Positions 54,712-63,608 of a stretch of 64,000 nucleotides of DNA are shown one piece after another. Under the pieces are notes generated by a model. It was not told the origin of the DNA. It searched no databases and saw only the letters and a list, made by a program, of their open reading frames with translations. The translations under genes and the position numbers were made by a program. Within the stretch, counting starts at the first letter, position 1, and each line of letters starts with the position of its first letter. The stretch comes from Methylocystis sp. GTDB lineage: Bacteria; Pseudomonadota; Alphaproteobacteria; Rhizobiales; Beijerinckiaceae. The DNA lies in NCBI GenBank assembly GCA_002929055.1, contig PERY01000012.1, positions 17,649 through 81,648 of the forward strand, in the 5' to 3' direction.

Positions 54712-56253
54712 ATGTGCGCTTTCGCCGTCGGCGACATGAAAGGCGTTGCGCCCGACAAGGGCCGGGCCCAGAAGGAAGAGCGGGCCGCCAGCCGCACGCT
54801 GAACCCGACCCTCGCTGAAATCGCGAGCAACAGCGCCCCGGGCAAAGCCTATTCGCCAATCGTGCTGGCGGGTGTGGTGCGCCTCGTCGAATTCACGATG
54901 CTGCTTGTCGCGGGGATCGTGATCCACGAAATCCACGTCGCCTCGCAATGGGGCCGGTCGCTCGACTATTACATCGTCATGCCGGCTATGGCGCTCACGG
55001 CCGTCATCGTGCTGCAGTCGCTGGGACTCTACACAACCGCCTCGTTCCGCGCCCCGGTGCGAGACGGATTGAAGATCGCGGCCGGCTGGTCGCTCGTCTT
55101 CGTCGTCGCGCTTGCCGCCGTCTTCTTCCTGAAGCTCGATGGCGCCTTCTCGCGCGTCTGGCTCCTGAGCTGGTATGCGGTCGGCCTCGCGCTGCTGACC
55201 TGCGAGCGCTTCGCCCTGGCCGTGCTGGTGCGCACGCTCACGCAGCAGGGCAAACTTGACCGCCGTACGGTCATCGTCGGCGGCGGCGAACTCGCCGACC
55301 CGGTTCTGAGAGAGCTGGCCGCCCAGGACGACGGCGACCTGCGCATCCTCGGCGTCTTCGACGATCGCACCGACATGCGTTCCCCCGACGTCGTCGCCGG
55401 CTATCCGAAACTCGGCACGATCGACGATCTTGTCGAGTTCGCGCGCCATACGCGGCTCGATCTCGTCATCTTCACCCTGCCGATTTCGGCGGAGGGTCGC
55501 CTCCTGCAGATGCTTCGCAAACTGTGGGTTCTGCCGATCGACATCCGGCTCGCCGCGCATACGAATAAACTTCGCTTCCGTCCGCGCTCTTATTCCTATA
55601 TCGGCAGCGTCCCGGTGATCGACGTTTTCGACAAGCCGATCGCCGACTGGGACGTCGTCGTCAAGAACGTTTTCGACAAGATCGTGGGATCGATCTGCCT
55701 GATCCTGCTGTCGCCGATCATGGCGCTCATCGCGCTCGCCGTGAAGCTCGACTCGCCTGGCCCGATTTTCTTCAAGCAGATGCGGCACGGCTTCAATAAC
55801 GAGAAGATCGAGGTCTACAAGTTCCGCTCGATGTATGTCGACCAGCTCGATTACAGCGCCGCCAAGCAGGTCACCAAGGACGATCCCCGCGTCACGCGCG
55901 TCGGCCGCATCATCCGCAAGACCTCGCTCGACGAACTGCCGCAGCTTCTCAATGTCGTTTTCAAGGGCAATCTGTCCCTCGTCGGCCCCCGTCCCCACGC
56001 GATCATCGCGCGCGCCGCCGATCATCTCTACGACGACGTCGTCGATGGATATTTCGCCCGGCACAGGGTGAAACCCGGCATCACGGGCTGGGCGCAGGTC
56101 AATGGCTGGCGCGGCGAGACCGACACGCCCGAAAAGATCCAGAAACGCGTCGAGTGCGACCTCTATTACATCGAGAACTGGTCGATCCTGCTCGACATCT
56201 ATATTCTGGCCTTGACGCCGTTCGCGCTGCTCAAGACGGAAAACGCCTATTGA
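54712..56253 (+). CDS. Undecaprenyl-phosphate sugar phosphotransferase (WbaP/PssY-type initiating transferase)
   Basis: A 513-residue polyprenyl-phosphate hexose-1-phosphate transferase that loads the first sugar of an exopolysaccharide repeat. The ATG at 54712 follows GGGAG; the earlier ATG at 54673 lacks a ribosome site. Four to five N-terminal membrane helices (residues about 50-175) are followed by a CoA-binding-3-like NAD-fold domain ([24 protein letters not shown]) and the C-terminal bacterial sugar transferase domain from about residue 321: [77 protein letters not shown] and [23 protein letters not shown]. The sugar is not predictable. Confidence 0.93.
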   Translation: MCAFAVGDMKGVAPDKGRAQKEERAASRTLNPTLAEIASNSAPGKAYSPIVLAGVVRLVEFTMLLVAGIVIHEIHVASQWGRSLDYYIVMPAMALTAVIVLQSLGLYTTASFRAPVRDGLKIAAGWSLVFVVALAAVFFLKLDGAFSRVWLLSWYAVGLALLTCERFALAVLVRTLTQQGKLDRRTVIVGGGELADPVLRELAAQDDGDLRILGVFDDRTDMRSPDVVAGYPKLGTIDDLVEFARHTRLDLVIFTLPISAEGRLLQMLRKLWVLPIDIRLAAHTNKLRFRPRSYSYIGSVPVIDVFDKPIADWDVVVKNVFDKIVGSICLILLSPIMALIALAVKLDSPGPIFFKQMRHGFNNEKIEVYKFRSMYVDQLDYSAAKQVTKDDPRVTRVGRIIRKTSLDELPQLLNVVFKGNLSLVGPRPHAIIARAADHLYDDVVDGYFARHRVKPGITGWAQVNGWRGETDTPEKIQKRVECDLYYIENWSILLDIYILALTPFALLKTENAY

Positions 56254-56275
56254 GCGCCCGGCGAGGGAGGTCCGC

Positions 56276-56665
56276 GTGACGCTGGCTCTGCTGATCTCGA
56301 CCATCGCCGCGCTGCAGGGCGCGGCGGGGGTGTCTCTTGCGGCCGCAGCCGCGCATGTCGACGCCAATCCCCTGCTCGGGACCGCCAGTCAGTTTCTGAT
56401 GATCCATGCCTGCGCGGGGCTCGCGCTCGCCGCGCTGGCGCGGACGGAGCCGCCGCTGGGGCGCATCCTGGCAGGGGCCGCTCTCGCGCTGCAGATCGGC
56501 GTGACGCTGTTTTCCGCCGACCTCGCGGCCCGCGTGTATCTGGGCGGAAAGCTTTTTCCCTTCGCGGCGCCGATGGGCGGAGGCCTGACGATAATGGCCT
56601 GGCTCGCGCTTGCGCTCTGGAGCGCCGCGGCGGGGCTGCGCAGCCGACAGGGAAACGGCGCATAA
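56276..56665 (+). CDS. DUF423-like small membrane protein
   Basis: A 129-residue protein with four predicted membrane helices. Start is GTG at 56276, with GGGAGG nine bases upstream. The pattern LLGTASQFLMIHACAGLALAALA, ILAGAALALQIGVTLFSADLA and FPFAAPMGGGLTIMAWLALALWSA follows the DUF423 layout (YQ..HALALL, LFSG-L, P.GG..F..GW), though conservation is loose. Unknown function. It starts 22 bp after the initiating transferase and is probably its co-transcribed last gene. Confidence 0.7.
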   Translation: MTLALLISTIAALQGAAGVSLAAAAAHVDANPLLGTASQFLMIHACAGLALAALARTEPPLGRILAGAALALQIGVTLFSADLAARVYLGGKLFPFAAPMGGGLTIMAWLALALWSAAAGLRSRQGNGA

Positions 56666-56695
56666 AGGCGCCCGGTTTGTGCGACCTATAAGCAA

Positions 56696-56718
56696 CAGTT
56701 GACATTGTTCTTCAACTG
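56696..56718. promoter_or_regulatory. Inverted repeat upstream of the receiver-domain gene
   Basis: CAGTTGA (56696-56702) and TCAACTG (56712-56718) are perfect inverted 7-mers with a 9-bp spacer, 50 bp before the first receiver-gene ATG pair. A TTGACA overlaps the left arm. Operator function is speculative. Confidence 0.35.
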
Positions 56719-56728
56719 ACGCGCGCAA

Positions 56729-57208
56729 ATGCTGGACTCGCGCGGCAAACGGTCGCACGATCAGATTATGTCTGTCTCGGACGCGCCACAGCACAGACCC
56801 GGCGCATCGAGCGATGCGCAACACCCGAGCGATCCCTTGCTCGGGCGACGGGTTCTGATTGTCGAAGATGACCCGTTTATAACGCTGGCGCTGGAAGAAA
56901 CCCTCACGGACTTCGGCCTGATCGTGGCCGGCTCGGCCCGCAACGTGCCGCAGGCGCTCGGCATCGTGCAGACGACGCCCTTCGAGGTTGCGCTGCTCGA
57001 CGTCAATATCGGCCAGGAAAAGATCGACCCCGTGGCCGACGCCCTCGCGGCGCGAGGTTTACCCTTTATATTTACTACAGGCTGCGGCCGCGCTGGCCTC
57101 CCGGAGGCGCATCTGGAACGGGCGATCGTGGAAAAGCCCTTTTATGTCGAGGAGATCTTGCGTGCGCTCCGCGAAGAACTGGAAAGTGCGAAGTCCCGGA
57201 AAGACTGA
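56729..57208 (+). CDS. Stand-alone response-regulator receiver protein
   Basis: A 159-residue protein that is a single CheY-like receiver. The receiver runs from about residue 38: GRRVLIVEDDPFITLALEETLTDFGLIVAG (acidic pair EDD), phospho-acceptor Asp in VALLDVNI, Thr/Ser position in FIFTTG, and Lys in AIVEKPF. No output domain is present. Start is uncertain: ATG 56729 or ATG 56768 (MSVSDAPQHRPG); neither has a strong Shine-Dalgarno, and residues 1-37 are probably disordered. No histidine kinase gene is adjacent, so it is an orphan phosphotransfer or protein-protein signalling module. Confidence 0.85.
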   Translation: MLDSRGKRSHDQIMSVSDAPQHRPGASSDAQHPSDPLLGRRVLIVEDDPFITLALEETLTDFGLIVAGSARNVPQALGIVQTTPFEVALLDVNIGQEKIDPVADALAARGLPFIFTTGCGRAGLPEAHLERAIVEKPFYVEEILRALREELESAKSRKD

Positions 57209-57298
57209 TCTTCGCAGATGTTTTTCTTGAAACCGTCAAGCTGCGGGAGTATCGAGGGGCCGAGTAATCGTTAAAAATCTGTTAAATCGGATTTGCCC

Positions 57299-58312
57299 AT
57301 GTCGTTGCGTCCTGTTCCCGCCGCGTCGAATCGTTTCGCACGCGCCCGCGCCTCAATTTCCCTCGGCGCCGCATTCGCGCTGTTCTGCGTCGTGCTCGTC
57401 GGCTACGAACCCGCGGCCAGCCAGGCGGGTTTTCTCGACGAGATTTTCGGCCCGACCCAAAGCCCGCGGGCGCTGACGTATAATGGTCTGTATGACCGTT
57501 CGGCGCCGAGGGCCGAACGACGCCACGCGCGGCGCATCCATCGCCGGGATCAGCAGCAGGCCCGCCGCCATGTGTCGGAGCGCCACAAGCTCGCCAGTCT
57601 GGATCGTCGTCTCGACCAGCGCCGTGCCGAGGCGGACGCCCGTCGCACCGCGCGCTTGCGCGCGGCAGGAGAAGATTCCGCCCCCCGCGTCATGCGCGTG
57701 GCCGCTAATGACGCCGCCGCGCGCGCCGTCAACGATCGATTTCTCGTCACGCGCCAGGTGAGCGAAAACGCCGACAGGCGGACCTACTGCGTGCGCTCCT
57801 GCGACGGCTATCATTTCCAGGCGCTGCCCATCTCGAAGGACTCGGACATCCCCTCCCAGCAGGCGGAATGCGAGCGCCTCTGCCCCGGAACAGAATCGGT
57901 CCTCTTCGTCGCGCCCTCCGGCGCGCAGGGCGTTCAGGAGGCGAAATCAGCCAGAAACGGTGAGACCTACGCCCAGCTCGTAGCGCGCATCAATCCGGCC
58001 GACGCCTCGACGAAGGCTTGCTCCTGCCAGACGGAAGCTTCTGCCAAGGCCTCCACCAACGCCCTGCTCTCGGACCCGACGCTGCGCCCAGGCGACACCG
58101 TCGTGACGCCGCAGGGCGTCAAGGTGGTGCGCCGCGGCAGCCACTATCCGTTCCGGGCGACGGACTTCCTGTCGCTGGCCGATACGCGCGAGGCGCCCGT
58201 CTCCAACCGCAGCGCTCTTTATGCTATCGAGCGCGCGCTCAAGACGCCCCAGGGCCGCCTGGCAGTCGCCAATGTCGAGCGCCGGCGTCACGGCCGCAGG
58301 GACGGGCTCTAA
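57299..58312 (+). CDS. DUF2865 domain-containing exported protein
   Basis: A 337-residue protein. ATG 57299 was chosen; TTG 57293 is also in frame. Residues about 17-45 are a signal/anchor segment (RASISLGAAFALFCVVLVGYEP). A basic Arg/Gln-rich region follows (ERRHARRIHRRDQQQARRHVSERH), then the DUF2865 core from about residue 155: RRTYCVRSCDGYHFQALPIS, QQAECERLCPGTESVLFVAP, SYAQL-type segments and DASTKACSC. Six cysteines probably form disulfides. DUF2865 is characteristic of Hyphomicrobiales; its function is unknown. Downstream, AsmA follows after 98 bp on the same strand. Confidence 0.85.
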   Translation: MSLRPVPAASNRFARARASISLGAAFALFCVVLVGYEPAASQAGFLDEIFGPTQSPRALTYNGLYDRSAPRAERRHARRIHRRDQQQARRHVSERHKLASLDRRLDQRRAEADARRTARLRAAGEDSAPRVMRVAANDAAARAVNDRFLVTRQVSENADRRTYCVRSCDGYHFQALPISKDSDIPSQQAECERLCPGTESVLFVAPSGAQGVQEAKSARNGETYAQLVARINPADASTKACSCQTEASAKASTNALLSDPTLRPGDTVVTPQGVKVVRRGSHYPFRATDFLSLADTREAPVSNRSALYAIERALKTPQGRLAVANVERRRHGRRDGL

Positions 58313-58410
58313 CCGAAGCGCCTAATCCGCCCGCTTTCTCCTGCGCCGCCATTTTCTCGCCGCGCTTGCCCCCGACAACCGGGGAAAAGCTGGCGTAGGA
58401 GCAAAAGGGC

Positions 58411-60345
58411 TTGTCGCCGTCCGCGGAAAGCGATCCGTCAAACGCCTCCCGCCCCGGCGCAGCGAGGCGGCAAACGAGCGCCCGTCGCCCTCTTTGGGCG
58501 CGGGCGCTTTTTGTCGTTGTGGGGGCTGCCCTCGTCATCTCCGCAGCGGCGGCGGGGCTCGCGCCCTGGCTCTTCATGCCCACCGCGCGCCTCGCGGCCC
58601 TGTCGAGCCAGCTCCAGGAGGCGACAGGTCTTTATGTGGCGATGAAATCGCGTCCGCGCCTCGCCTTTTCGCCGCGTCCGCATGTCGTCATCGACGGGAT
58701 CGTCTTCGCCGACCACAATGGCGCGCTCGTCATCGAGGCCGACCAGCTTTACGGCGTCCTGAAGCTGCTGCCCTTCCTCACAGGGCGGCTCGACCTCGAT
58801 TCTCTTGCGCTGGTGCGCCCGCGCGCCCGCGCCGTTCTGGATGAGAAGCGCATCGAAGCCCCGGGCGCCGCCGCGCGAGCGGCCTCTGCGCCTCCGGCGA
58901 GCGCCGAGGCGCAGAAAGCCGACAGTTTCCGGCTTGGCGTCCTCACCGTGGTCGACGGGTCGCTGAGAGTGAAACGCGCCGGCCGCGAATATCTTGCCGA
59001 GAAAATCACGGCCTCGCTCGACTGGCGCAAAATTGGCGATCCCGCGCTTCTGACCGCCGGTTTCGACTGGCGCGGCGAACATATGCAGACCCAGTTTTGG
59101 GTGGCGCGGCCCGGCGCGCTGCTGCGGGGCGACGTCTCAGTCGCGACCGGCCGTCTCGATGCGGAAAGTCTGCGGCTGGAAGCCGAAGGCGTCGCGCAAC
59201 TCGGGGCGAACGGCCGGTTCGCGGGGCGAATCGCGGGGTCGGCGACCTCGGTTCGCGAGGCGCTGCAGCTTTTTTCAATATCCACGCCCCTGCCCGGCCC
59301 GTTCGGCGACGGACAATTCTCTGCGCAGGCGACGCTGGCGCCCAAAGAGGCGACTTTCAAGGATCTCAAGATTTTTGTTGACGGCAACGCCTTCGACGGA
59401 GAGCTGACGCTCAGGCTCGAAGACGGCCGACCCAATGTCACGGCCGCGCTTCACAGCGACTTTGTGGCGCTGAAGCCGATGCTGTCGGACGCGCCCGCTC
59501 TCCTCGCCTCCGATGGGCAATGGAGCCGGGAGCCGCTTGATCCGCCGGACCTCTCGGGCGCCGACGTCGACCTGCGGCTGAAGGCGGACCATGCGCGGCT
59601 GGGCCGGCTCACGGTCGACGACGCCAGTGTGATCCTGTCGCTGCGCGAGAGCGTCCTCGATCTCTCGCTCGTGGAGGCGCAGGCCTACCGCGGCCGACTG
59701 AAGGCGCGCGCCTCCTTCAAACCGTCCGACGACCGGCTTTCGATGCACGCCACGGCGCAGACCTCGGCGGTCGATGCGCGGGCGCTGCTTTGGGACGCCT
59801 TTGGGCGACAGGCTCTCAGCGGAGCGCTGGACGCGTCGCTGGCGCTCGACGCCTCCGGCGCCAATGTCGCGGAGATGATGCGGGCCTTGAACGGGCGCGC
59901 GAGCCTTGCGCTTTCGGAGGGCGAGATCGCCGGCGTCGATTTCGAGCGCGCCCTGCGCCGCCTTGAAAAGCGCCCGCTCTCCAGCGCGCAGGACATTCGC
60001 TCGGGCAGCTCGACCCTCGACAGCGCGAAACTCACGCTGCTTCTCGAGAAAGGCGTCGGCGCCGTTGAAGATGGAAGCGCGCGCGGCCCCGGCTTCGCGC
60101 TGGGCTTCGAGGGCTCGGCCAATCTCGTCGAGCGCAGCCTTTCGCTGAAGGCGGTGGCTCGCGAGGCCGACGGCGCAGGCAAGCCGCGCGACAAGGGCCT
60201 CAATATTTCCTTCGATCTCACCGGCGGCTTCGACGAGCTCACGCTCGCGCCCGACCCGCAGGCCTTCATACGTCGCTCCGGCGCGGCGGCTCCCCTGCTG
60301 CCTGAGCCGCCCGCGGCAGATAAAGAGCAATCCCCGCCGCGCTGA
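58411..60345 (+). CDS. AsmA family protein
   Basis: A 644-residue protein. Start is TTG at 58411, supported by GGAG nine bases upstream. After a Pro/Arg-rich cytosolic N-terminus there is one membrane helix (residues about 30-55: ALFVVVGAALVISAAAAGLAPWLFMP) and a long periplasmic beta-rich region with AsmA signatures (LSSQLQEATGLYVAMKSRPRLAFSPRPHVVIDGIVFADHNG near the N-terminus; GLNISFDLTGGFDELTLAPDPQAFIRRSG at the C-terminus). AsmA-like proteins are bridge-type lipid transport or outer-membrane biogenesis factors. It is somewhat shorter than the largest family members. Its stop is 20 bp from the convergent gene at 60366. Confidence 0.88.
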   Translation: MSPSAESDPSNASRPGAARRQTSARRPLWARALFVVVGAALVISAAAAGLAPWLFMPTARLAALSSQLQEATGLYVAMKSRPRLAFSPRPHVVIDGIVFADHNGALVIEADQLYGVLKLLPFLTGRLDLDSLALVRPRARAVLDEKRIEAPGAAARAASAPPASAEAQKADSFRLGVLTVVDGSLRVKRAGREYLAEKITASLDWRKIGDPALLTAGFDWRGEHMQTQFWVARPGALLRGDVSVATGRLDAESLRLEAEGVAQLGANGRFAGRIAGSATSVREALQLFSISTPLPGPFGDGQFSAQATLAPKEATFKDLKIFVDGNAFDGELTLRLEDGRPNVTAALHSDFVALKPMLSDAPALLASDGQWSREPLDPPDLSGADVDLRLKADHARLGRLTVDDASVILSLRESVLDLSLVEAQAYRGRLKARASFKPSDDRLSMHATAQTSAVDARALLWDAFGRQALSGALDASLALDASGANVAEMMRALNGRASLALSEGEIAGVDFERALRRLEKRPLSSAQDIRSGSSTLDSAKLTLLLEKGVGAVEDGSARGPGFALGFEGSANLVERSLSLKAVAREADGAGKPRDKGLNISFDLTGGFDELTLAPDPQAFIRRSGAAAPLLPEPPAADKEQSPPR

Positions 60346-60365
60346 AATCCCGGCGCTTTGCCGGA

Positions 60366-60662
60366 TCAGGTGGTTTCCGCCTCGCGCGGCGCCTCTTCGA
60401 GGAGTCTCGTCAGGGATTTGGGAATATCCAGATAGCGAAACCGCCGCAGCTCGAAGCCGATCCCGACAAGGCCCCAGGGCGGGGTGTAGGTTTGCCAGGG
60501 CGGTATTTCGGAGAGGACCACGACATGGCCGCCGTCGATCGCAGGCGCGATCCGTTCGACGGTGTAGATGGCCCCGCGCCTGAGGCCCCCGTCGCCATAG
60601 CGTCCGGGCCCGGCCTCGACGCAGACGACCTCCGTTCCGGGAGGGGTGTCCGGGCTAATCAT
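60366..60662 (-). CDS. Conserved hypothetical protein
   Basis: A 98-residue soluble protein: an N-terminal VVCVEAGPGRYGDGGLRRGAIYTVERI beta-rich segment, VVVLSEIPPWQTYTPPWGLVGIGFELRRFRYLDIPKSLTRLLEE, and an acidic tail. The layout (small beta-barrel-like domain followed by FRYLD) resembles short proteins found in alphaproteobacterial genomes and some phages, but I do not recognise a named family. It is convergent with asmA. No nearby phage genes support a prophage origin. Confidence 0.55.
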   Translation of the reverse strand: MISPDTPPGTEVVCVEAGPGRYGDGGLRRGAIYTVERIAPAIDGGHVVVLSEIPPWQTYTPPWGLVGIGFELRRFRYLDIPKSLTRLLEEAPREAETT

Positions 60663-60696
60663 TGCAACTGCTTCCTTGTCGCGCGCGGCGGAAAGA

Positions 60697-60727
60697 CCGC
60701 GCCCTTCCCGACTTATGGAGGGCGCGG
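60697..60727 (-). terminator. Probable intrinsic terminator after small coiled-coil gene
   Basis: A perfect 9-bp stem CCGCGCCCT/AGGGCGCGG (60697-60705, 60719-60727) with a 13-nt loop is followed on the minus strand by TCTTTCC. It lies 40 bp beyond the stop of the 67-residue gene and before the 98-residue gene. Confidence 0.55.
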
Positions 60728-60767
60728 GCGCTCCGGAAGCAAGCCGTCGATCAACGGCGCGCGCCGA

Positions 60768-60971
60768 TCACCAGAACTTGAGCGATTCGAGCAGTCCCTT
60801 TTTCAGCTTTTTCTGGTCGAGCGCGGCAAGTTCCTCATAGATTCTCCTGGCGTCGGCGCGCAGTTCCAGCAGTTGCTCGTCCGGCACCTCGAAATTGATG
60901 GCCGCAAGCCGAAGCTGGCGGCGCGCTTCGTCGAGCCTGGCTTGAGCATCGGCAATCAAAGCATGCAGCAT
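60768..60971 (-). CDS. Small helical hypothetical protein
   Basis: A 67-residue, highly charged, all-helical protein (LIADAQARLDEARRQLRLAAINFEVPDEQLLELRADARRIYEELAALDQKK), probably a short antiparallel coiled-coil hairpin. The start at 60971 is well supported by AGGGGGAACTC just upstream. It is too short for family assignment. It is flanked by its own 3' hairpin and a 115-bp leader, so it looks like an independently transcribed gene. Confidence 0.6.
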   Translation of the reverse strand: MLHALIADAQARLDEARRQLRLAAINFEVPDEQLLELRADARRIYEELAALDQKKLKKGLLESLKFW

Positions 60972-61086
60972 GAGTTCCCCCTAACGCGTGGGCTGTACCA
61001 AACGATATTGATGACGGCTACTTACACCGAATTTTCCGGTTCCGCAGCCCTGTAGGGAAAGTGCGCGGAAGCGCCGCAGGAATGGA

Positions 61087-62343
61087 TTAATGAGACAGGT
61101 AGGAATAGCCGGGATTCAGGCCGCCCGGCACCGGAACGCTCGACGATCTGTAGTCCGAATTCAGGACGAGATTCGTCGCCTTGGTCACGAAAATCGAATT
61201 TGCGACGATGATGGTGAAGGCCGAGGCTTTCGAGACCTCCTTGTTCGTCTCCACATAGAGCTGGTTCTTTGGGAGATATATTGTGCCGAGCATGGTCGGC
61301 GCATTGTCGCTGCGGATGCGATGCACCTGGCCGGCCGGGGCGTTGCGGTCCTCATATATAAGCAGGCCCGCCATTGGGCCGCTCGTCGGCGCGGTGAGGT
61401 TGATTGTCGTATCTTGCCCGAACGTGAACGCCGCTGCGACGCCGGTGAGATAAATCCCGGCGCCGTTGGTCGTGAAGCTGGAGCCGCCGTCGACCGTCAA
61501 CGGCCCTCCGCTGATGACATACTCGCCGGGTGACAGCGTCACCCTGGCGCCGTTCGTCACCTTGAGGCCGCCACAGTAATTACCCGGCGAGAGAGTCGCC
61601 GTGCCGCCGCTCACGACCTCATTCACACGGATGCATGGCCCGACGGCAGGCGGCGGGCGAGACGCGAGCGGGTCGGATACCGGCGGGCAATCAGAGATCG
61701 GCGTGGGCGTGAACTTGCCCTTGACGCCGCCGCCAGAGCAGATCGCCCCGGCCGTCATGCGCGCCGAGCCCTGCGAGTAGATCGCGTCCTTGTCTTTCGA
61801 GTTGGCGTGCACCGCACAAAACTGGGCGGAGATCTGGGCTTGCGTCTCGCCATAGATCGCGCGCGGCGCTTTTGGATCGAGCGCGAGGGCGCAGACCGGA
61901 AAGCCGGCCGAAGTCGCGGTCGCGGTAGCCGCCAGAAGCGTCGGCTGAAGGCCAAAGGACCGGAGCATCATCGGCTTGTATGTCGCCGTAACCGAAACTT
62001 TGACCGCGGCGTTGTTGTTGAGAAGCGACGATTCGACAGCAACATTTTCGAGGAGTTTGCTCGTTCCCGCCAGCGCGGCGGCGGCGTAGGTCTTTGCAAT
62101 CGTCGCCACGACGCTCGCCTTCCCCATCTGGGCGAGGCGCAACTCCCTGCCCGCCTGAATCGCTCCCCTGTCGGCGGCGGCCTGCAGCTTCGCCCGGTAG
62201 ACGCCCATCATGCCGAAGTCGATCGCTGCGCCGCCAAATCCGATTATCGGAAGAAGCGCCAGTGACAGAAAGACGGCGACATTGCCTCGACGGTCCCTCA
62301 GGAGCTTATGCGGCGGCCTTGGGGAGCGGACTAAAAAAGCCAT
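61087..62343 (-). CDS. Tad/TadG-like pilus-assembly family protein with beta-rich C-terminus
   Basis: A 418-residue protein. Start at 62343 (MAFLVRSPRPPHKLLRDRRGN) precedes the Tad N-terminal helix (NVAVFLSLALLPIIGFGGAAIDFGMMGVYRAKLQAAADRGAIQAGREL, residues about 20-66), the conserved putative Flp pilus-assembly segment. The rest lacks a recognisable vWA MIDAS motif. It contains a central Cys-containing region (FPVCALALDPKAPRAIYGE) and a C-terminal beta-rich, probably beta-helical stretch (TATLSPGNYCGGLKVTNGA, GEYVISGGPLTVDGGSSFTTNGAGIYLTG). It is probably a minor pilin-like or surface protein. No tad/cpa operon genes are nearby. Confidence 0.78.
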   Translation of the reverse strand: MAFLVRSPRPPHKLLRDRRGNVAVFLSLALLPIIGFGGAAIDFGMMGVYRAKLQAAADRGAIQAGRELRLAQMGKASVVATIAKTYAAAALAGTSKLLENVAVESSLLNNNAAVKVSVTATYKPMMLRSFGLQPTLLAATATATSAGFPVCALALDPKAPRAIYGETQAQISAQFCAVHANSKDKDAIYSQGSARMTAGAICSGGGVKGKFTPTPISDCPPVSDPLASRPPPAVGPCIRVNEVVSGGTATLSPGNYCGGLKVTNGARVTLSPGEYVISGGPLTVDGGSSFTTNGAGIYLTGVAAAFTFGQDTTINLTAPTSGPMAGLLIYEDRNAPAGQVHRIRSDNAPTMLGTIYLPKNQLYVETNKEVSKASAFTIIVANSIFVTKATNLVLNSDYRSSSVPVPGGLNPGYSYLSH

Positions 62344-62524
62344 GCGACGGCCCGGGTTAGGGTGGACCTTCAGAATTTGTCGGAATGTTGTACGGGCCAA
62401 CGCTTATAGAAGCGTTACCGGAACGGCCGGCTTGCCTCCCGAATCAAGGGACACAAAAACGCGACCTCTGCGGGCGTTCGCCAATGATACTGCCGGAATT
62501 TGGAGAAGCCCGCCTCCGGGAAGA

Positions 62525-62598
62525 TGGAGGCCTCGGAGGGAATCGAACCCCCGTACAAGGATTTGCAGTCCTCTGCGTAGCCACTCCGCCACGAGGCC
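62525..62598 (-). tRNA. tRNA-Cys (anticodon GCA)
   Basis: Read on the minus strand: acceptor GGCCTCG pairs with CGAGGCC, the D-arm carries GGCGGAGTGGCTACGC, the anticodon arm AGAGGACTGCAAATCCT has GCA, the T-arm is CGGGGGTTCGATTCCCTCCG, the discriminator is T, and CCA is encoded. All parts are canonical. Confidence 0.97.
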
Positions 62599-62701
62599 TT
62601 CCGGGATCGAAGCGCAAGGCGCTTCGCCTGCGCCGCTCATACAGGAGGCTATCGGCGCCGGCAAGTATGCGCAGTGGAGGCGGCAGTCCCATCAGCGATA
62701 A

Positions 62702-63415
62702 TCAGTCCGCCGCGCGCGAGGACCAGGAGGCGTGAGACACATCGCTGCGGCTGGCCAAGGCCTCGGCGATAGCGTCGAGTTCCCGCGCTTCGACGCTGTT
62801 CGCCACGAGCGTCGCGAGCAGTTCGACGCCGTCCTCGCGCTCGATCAGCCGTATTTCCCGCGCTGGATATTTGGCGGTCTCGAGAAGTTCCTCGAGCGCA
62901 TCGCGCACGTCGTCGCGCGCGTATTCGGAGGCGGTCGCCCGGAGCTCGAAAGTCGACTCGCCCTGGCTCTCGCTGATCGGCGCGCGGTCGATCAGATTGA
63001 CGAGGGGGCGCAGGAAGGTGTTGCCGGCGAGAACGAAACCGCACATCAGCACCGCTTCGGCCGGGTGGTCCGCGCCGGCGAAGGCGCCGGTCACGGCGGA
63101 GCACCAGACGGTCGCCGCCGTGTTGAGCCCGCGGATGTTCATCCCCTCCTTCAGGATCACGCCCGCGCCAAGGAAGCCCACGCCGGAAGCGACATAGGCG
63201 AGCACCTGCGTCGCCCCCTGATTTCCCATCAGCCGCATGCCAAGATCGACGAAGGCGGAGGCCCCCAGCGCGACAAGCGCATTGGTGCGAAGGCCCGCGT
63301 TGCGCTGACGGTATTGCCGCTCCGCGCCGATCAGCGTTCCCAGCAGGAGCGCGACGAAGAGCGAGATGAACGTATTGAGCAGTTCGTCCGGGTTGAAACG
63401 GGTTAGTCCAGCCAT
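62702..63415 (-). CDS. MgtC/SapB family membrane protein
   Basis: A 237-residue protein. Start at 63415. About four to five N-terminal helices show the MgtC signature: LLNTFISLFVALLLGTLIGAERQYRQRNAGLRTNALVALGASAF, VLAYVASGVGFLGAGVILKEGMNIRGLNTAATVWCSAVTGAFAGA and VLMCGFVLAGNTFLRPLVNLID. The C-terminal cytosolic domain (residues about 150-237) is ACT-like (STFELRATASEYARDDVRDALEELLETAKYPAREIRLIE). MgtC-type proteins inhibit the F-ATPase or act in magnesium limitation and virulence. Not linked to a Mg transporter here. Confidence 0.9.
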   Translation of the reverse strand: MAGLTRFNPDELLNTFISLFVALLLGTLIGAERQYRQRNAGLRTNALVALGASAFVDLGMRLMGNQGATQVLAYVASGVGFLGAGVILKEGMNIRGLNTAATVWCSAVTGAFAGADHPAEAVLMCGFVLAGNTFLRPLVNLIDRAPISESQGESTFELRATASEYARDDVRDALEELLETAKYPAREIRLIEREDGVELLATLVANSVEARELDAIAEALASRSDVSHASWSSRAAD

Positions 63416-63608
63416 AGAGCTTCGCCTCTGGGGCTCTATCTTACGGAAAATTCCTGCCGGCTTCATGACGCATCCAAGGGCGCGTTTCTTTGATTTTCAT
63501 CATCCCGCTCATTATTTCCGCCGTCGGGCTGGAATTTGACAGGCGCCGCCCGTTCTGACCATCTTCGCGCCCCATGCGCCGGGCGGGCGCCCTTCGGGAT
63601 TTGTCGGA

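Noticed and set aside
60366..60971. Prophage remnant suggested by two tiny unknown genes
   Set aside because: No integrase, structural, lysis or replication genes and no tRNA-end duplication near the genes; tRNA-Cys at 62525 has no visible attachment-site repeat.
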